From positions 1 through 64,000 of the forward strand of contig CAJPFJ010000016.1 in assembly GCA_905339155.1 (NCBI GenBank): 64,000 nucleotides of DNA, in the 5' to 3' direction. Of the stretch, positions 61,962 through 64,000 are shown piece by piece. Every line of letters starts with the position of its first letter. The stretch's first letter is position 1. The notes beneath the pieces were generated by a model. That model was not told where the DNA came from. It worked only from the letters and a program-made list of their open reading frames with translations, and did not search any database. The DNA comes from Methanosarcinales archaeon (lineage in GTDB: Archaea > Halobacteriota > Methanosarcinia > Methanosarcinales > Methanoperedenaceae). Made by a program: the position numbers and the translations under genes.

Positions 61962-62747
61962 TTAATCCATGATGTTATTCAGGAATTTCAAACTTGCCGT
62001 TCCTTCTTCAACTGTTCTTGCCTCGGCAACGAACCTTCCTTTATATCCTTTGAATTTCGGCATGACATCTTTCCATTTTATAGTCCCTTTCCCAAGCTCA
62101 AGATGCTCATCGCTTCTTCCTTTATTATCATGCAAGTGAACATGTATCACTTTTCCGAGGTCCGCCAGGAAATCAAGAACAAGTCCGTTTGTGTTGGCAT
62201 GCCCCATATCAAGCGTTAATCCTGCATTCTCACGATCAAGGGATTCTATCATACCCAATATCTCACCGGGATGTCTTCCGAAAATATGCTGCATATTGGG
62301 CATATTTTCAACTCCTATCTTAATTCCAAAATCATCTGCAAAATCACATATCGCCCTCAGGCCTTCAATACTTTGCTGCCAGGCCATGTCGGGAAGCTGC
62401 ATCCCCAGAGGCGAAAGATGACCGGGATGAACCACAGCAAGCTCAATGAAATCCGATGCCCTTTCAAGACATTTTTTCATCTGCCTTATGCTCTCATTCC
62501 AGATAGGGTGGTTGAGGCTTCCAAGATTAAGGTCTGAGAATGGAAGATGAAGTGTAAGAACAAGATCTGTTGTTTCGATAATGTTTTTTATCTGTGACAG
62601 CGTCCCGTCATTTAATTGCTGTTTTCCTTCACTTACCACTTCCCAGCCTGTAAATCCCAGTTCTTCAAGGCCATAAGCCCAATCAAACGGATTATTTACA
62701 AGAGCAAGGGAAGAGAAACTAATTTGCATGAAGGAGCTTATTTGCAT
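61962..62747 (-). CDS. Xylose isomerase-like TIM barrel protein (AP endonuclease 2 family)
   Basis: 261 residues with a TIM barrel of the sugar phosphate isomerase/AP endonuclease IV-like superfamily. Likely metal ligands and strands are visible: LTLHLPFSDLNLGS (about 59-72), ELAVVHPGHLSPLGM (about 97-111), KIGVENMPNMQHIFGR (about 142-157; Glu), AGLTLDMGHANTNG (Asp/His), HVHLHDNKGRSDEH and RFVAEAR near the end. Substrate unknown: an isomerase or epimerase acting on a sugar or inositol is likely. The start is taken at the first ATG; one six codons later is possible. Related proteins are common in methanogens. Confidence 0.85.
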   Translation of the reverse strand: MQISSFMQISFSSLALVNNPFDWAYGLEELGFTGWEVVSEGKQQLNDGTLSQIKNIIETTDLVLTLHLPFSDLNLGSLNHPIWNESIRQMKKCLERASDFIELAVVHPGHLSPLGMQLPDMAWQQSIEGLRAICDFADDFGIKIGVENMPNMQHIFGRHPGEILGMIESLDRENAGLTLDMGHANTNGLVLDFLADLGKVIHVHLHDNKGRSDEHLELGKGTIKWKDVMPKFKGYKGRFVAEARTVEEGTASLKFLNNIMD

Positions 62748-62802
62748 TCATAATATAAGGAAGTTGCTTTTAACAAAGTTAAGATCAAATACGAAACGGC
62801 TT

Positions 62803-64000
62803 TCACCCCGAAAGCACTACTTTCTCAATGAAAAGATTTGTATCCCCTAATAATTGAAGATATTTATCATTTTTTAAACTTATACTTAAGTTATGATTGC
62901 CCGCAGGAAGCGTTGTTTGTTGGAATGTCCTGGAAATAGTTGACTCACCGTCAATCATTTCCTCACCAAGTTGTATCCCATCTATCTCCATGCTTGCGTT
63001 AGGCCACCATACATCTATCAAAGGCACTGAAAATTTTGTTCCATATCCCGTAAATAGGATATTGTATTTTGATTCCTGGTTCGTGAAAAATTGTACGTTG
63101 ATCTTATCACTTTCATTATAAATCCACTGGTTAAATTCAAAGATTATTGGTTTTTGCGTTATTGTCAAATGAGCTGATCCAGGATTTAATCCTGGAGAAG
63201 TTGCGGTTATTAAAGAGGTCCCAACTAAATCCGAATAAATAGTTGCAGTGGCTTTTCCCTTCGCCGTTGTCAGGTTAAATGAAGAGAGATTACCAAGCGA
63301 TGCTGACAGGTTTATGCTTGCTCCATCACGTGGCGCATCCCTTCCTTTTTTATCTTTTAACTTAATCAGTATTTCCGCATTAGTAACCCCATCTGCCGGT
63401 ATGGAAACCGGATTTACGGAAACCCATAAGTTATTAGGCAGAACTGTCGGGTCATAAGGATTTATATAGGCATTTAAATTATCTGTCAGGTGAACCAGTG
63501 AATATTTTTCTTTTAAGATCGGGTCATAAACCAGTTCAAATGTCAATTCATAATTTCCTTTTCCTGAAATGACCGCACCATATTGTTTTCCTCCAATATT
63601 ATTAACGACCCATCTCCCATTCTCAAGCCTTCCTTCGCGAAGGTCGATAAATTCATCAAGGGGGATTCTTATCTTCCCGATGGCTCCGGAACTGTAATAA
63701 ATAACATTTCCTTTCTCGGTAATAAGCCCCTCAGGAGTGTTTGTCAGGTTAAGGTCATTATCAGGGTCAGGGTCTGCCCCCAAAGCAAGATAATCTACAT
63801 CTTCGGGGATAGTTATCATAAGAGTGCGGATATTTCCCGCTGGTGAATCAGGTTCGATCAAATTGCGCGCGCCCGAGCTTTGCATCGTGCTTAATGAAGA
63901 TTTTATCTCACCTACCTGCTTTTCCATGATATTTGTGGTCATGCAAGGCCAGATATGTGAAAGCCCGATTGCGGTAACGGCTACTATCGCTGCTGTCAGG
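62803..64000 (-). CDS. Secreted Ig-like domain protein, 5' end cut by window edge
   Basis: Visible for 399 codons; the frame stays open to the right edge. The most upstream part is hydrophobic (LTAAIVAVTAIGLSHIWPCM), like a signal or pilin-type helix, followed by a polar helix (EKQVGEIKSSLSTMQSSGAR), so an ATG outside the window is likely. Residues in the middle include a bacterial Ig-like (invasin-type) unit: NLWVSVNPVSIPADGVTNAE, RDGASINLSASLGNLSSFNL, KGKATATIYSDLVGTSLITA. The remainder is beta-rich and ends in LFIEKVVLSG. Several N-x-S/T sequons suit a glycosylated surface protein. The pilin-like N-terminus suggests an assembled or membrane-held protein. Confidence 0.75.
   Translation of the reverse strand, partial: LTAAIVAVTAIGLSHIWPCMTTNIMEKQVGEIKSSLSTMQSSGARNLIEPDSPAGNIRTLMITIPEDVDYLALGADPDPDNDLNLTNTPEGLITEKGNVIYYSSGAIGKIRIPLDEFIDLREGRLENGRWVVNNIGGKQYGAVISGKGNYELTFELVYDPILKEKYSLVHLTDNLNAYINPYDPTVLPNNLWVSVNPVSIPADGVTNAEILIKLKDKKGRDAPRDGASINLSASLGNLSSFNLTTAKGKATATIYSDLVGTSLITATSPGLNPGSAHLTITQKPIIFEFNQWIYNESDKINVQFFTNQESKYNILFTGYGTKFSVPLIDVWWPNASMEIDGIQLGEEMIDGESTISRTFQQTTLPAGNHNLSISLKNDKYLQLLGDTNLFIEKVVLSG

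Overview
The window is archaeal and most likely comes from a Methanosarcinales-type euryarchaeon, plausibly an anaerobic methanotroph of the Methanoperedenaceae (ANME-2d) kind. The evidence is a complete fpoABCDHIJJKLMNO cluster for F420H2 dehydrogenase, a methanogenesis marker 9 protein, an HdrA-MvhD fusion beside an eight-cluster polyferredoxin, a thermosome, membrane LonB, SRP19, archaeosine TGT, a DUF1699 protein, and c-type cytochromes (a five-heme membrane-anchored protein and a MauG-like di-heme peroxidase). The genus is inference; no marker gene here settles it.

Layout. 1-4 kb: a cut-off family 2 glycosyltransferase, a secreted protein with twelve 30-bp tandem repeats, tRNA-Ser(CGA), and a tight cluster of three unrecognised small proteins, two of them membrane proteins. 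3.9-15.4 kb: methanogenesis marker 9, then the fpo operon with mostly overlapping start and stop codons. 15.4-17.4 kb: an unusual protein joining HEAT repeats, a long charged linker and a CheC-type phosphatase domain. 17.4-37 kb: mostly housekeeping and stress genes: MFS carrier, trehalose-6-phosphate synthase/phosphatase, CutA, two site-2 proteases, PHP hydrolase, SRP19, Pit phosphate transporter with its DUF47 partner, TraB, catalase HPII, LonB, TldD, an SDH-type membrane serine protease and a thermosome subunit.

37.2-41.9 kb is an AT-rich accessory island. It holds a membrane/coiled-coil protein, a SWIM-domain DDE transposase, a tiny zinc ribbon, a complete IS3-family element with 38-bp inverted repeats and a 3-bp target duplication, and a three-gene cassette (DUF3467-like, HicB-like, HicA-like). 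42-48 kb: GfcR with two operator-like repeats upstream, a YdjM-like membrane protein, cobyric acid synthase, a ribose-1,5-bisphosphate isomerase homologue and TgtA. 48-57.8 kb: MauG-like peroxidase, H+-pumping pyrophosphatase, DNA ligase, five-heme cytochrome, HdrA-MvhD and polyferredoxin. 57.8-59.8 kb: a TnpB element that has split a methyltransferase gene, with both halves still readable. 59.8-64 kb: DUF1699, two TatA-like proteins, small hypotheticals, a TIM-barrel protein and a cut-off secreted Ig-like protein.

Functionally the window is dominated by membrane energy conservation. Fpo moves electrons from F420H2 to a membrane quinone or methanophenazine, HdrA-MvhD and the polyferredoxin handle soluble low-potential electrons, cytochromes point to extracytoplasmic electron transfer, and HppA pumps protons from pyrophosphate. 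Catalase and the peroxidase add oxidant defence. The most unusual items are the HEAT-CheC fusion, the TnpB with a relocated catalytic glutamate inside a split gene, the HicBA-like cassette, the gfcR operator repeats, the glycosylation-like periodic repeat protein and the three-gene membrane cluster.
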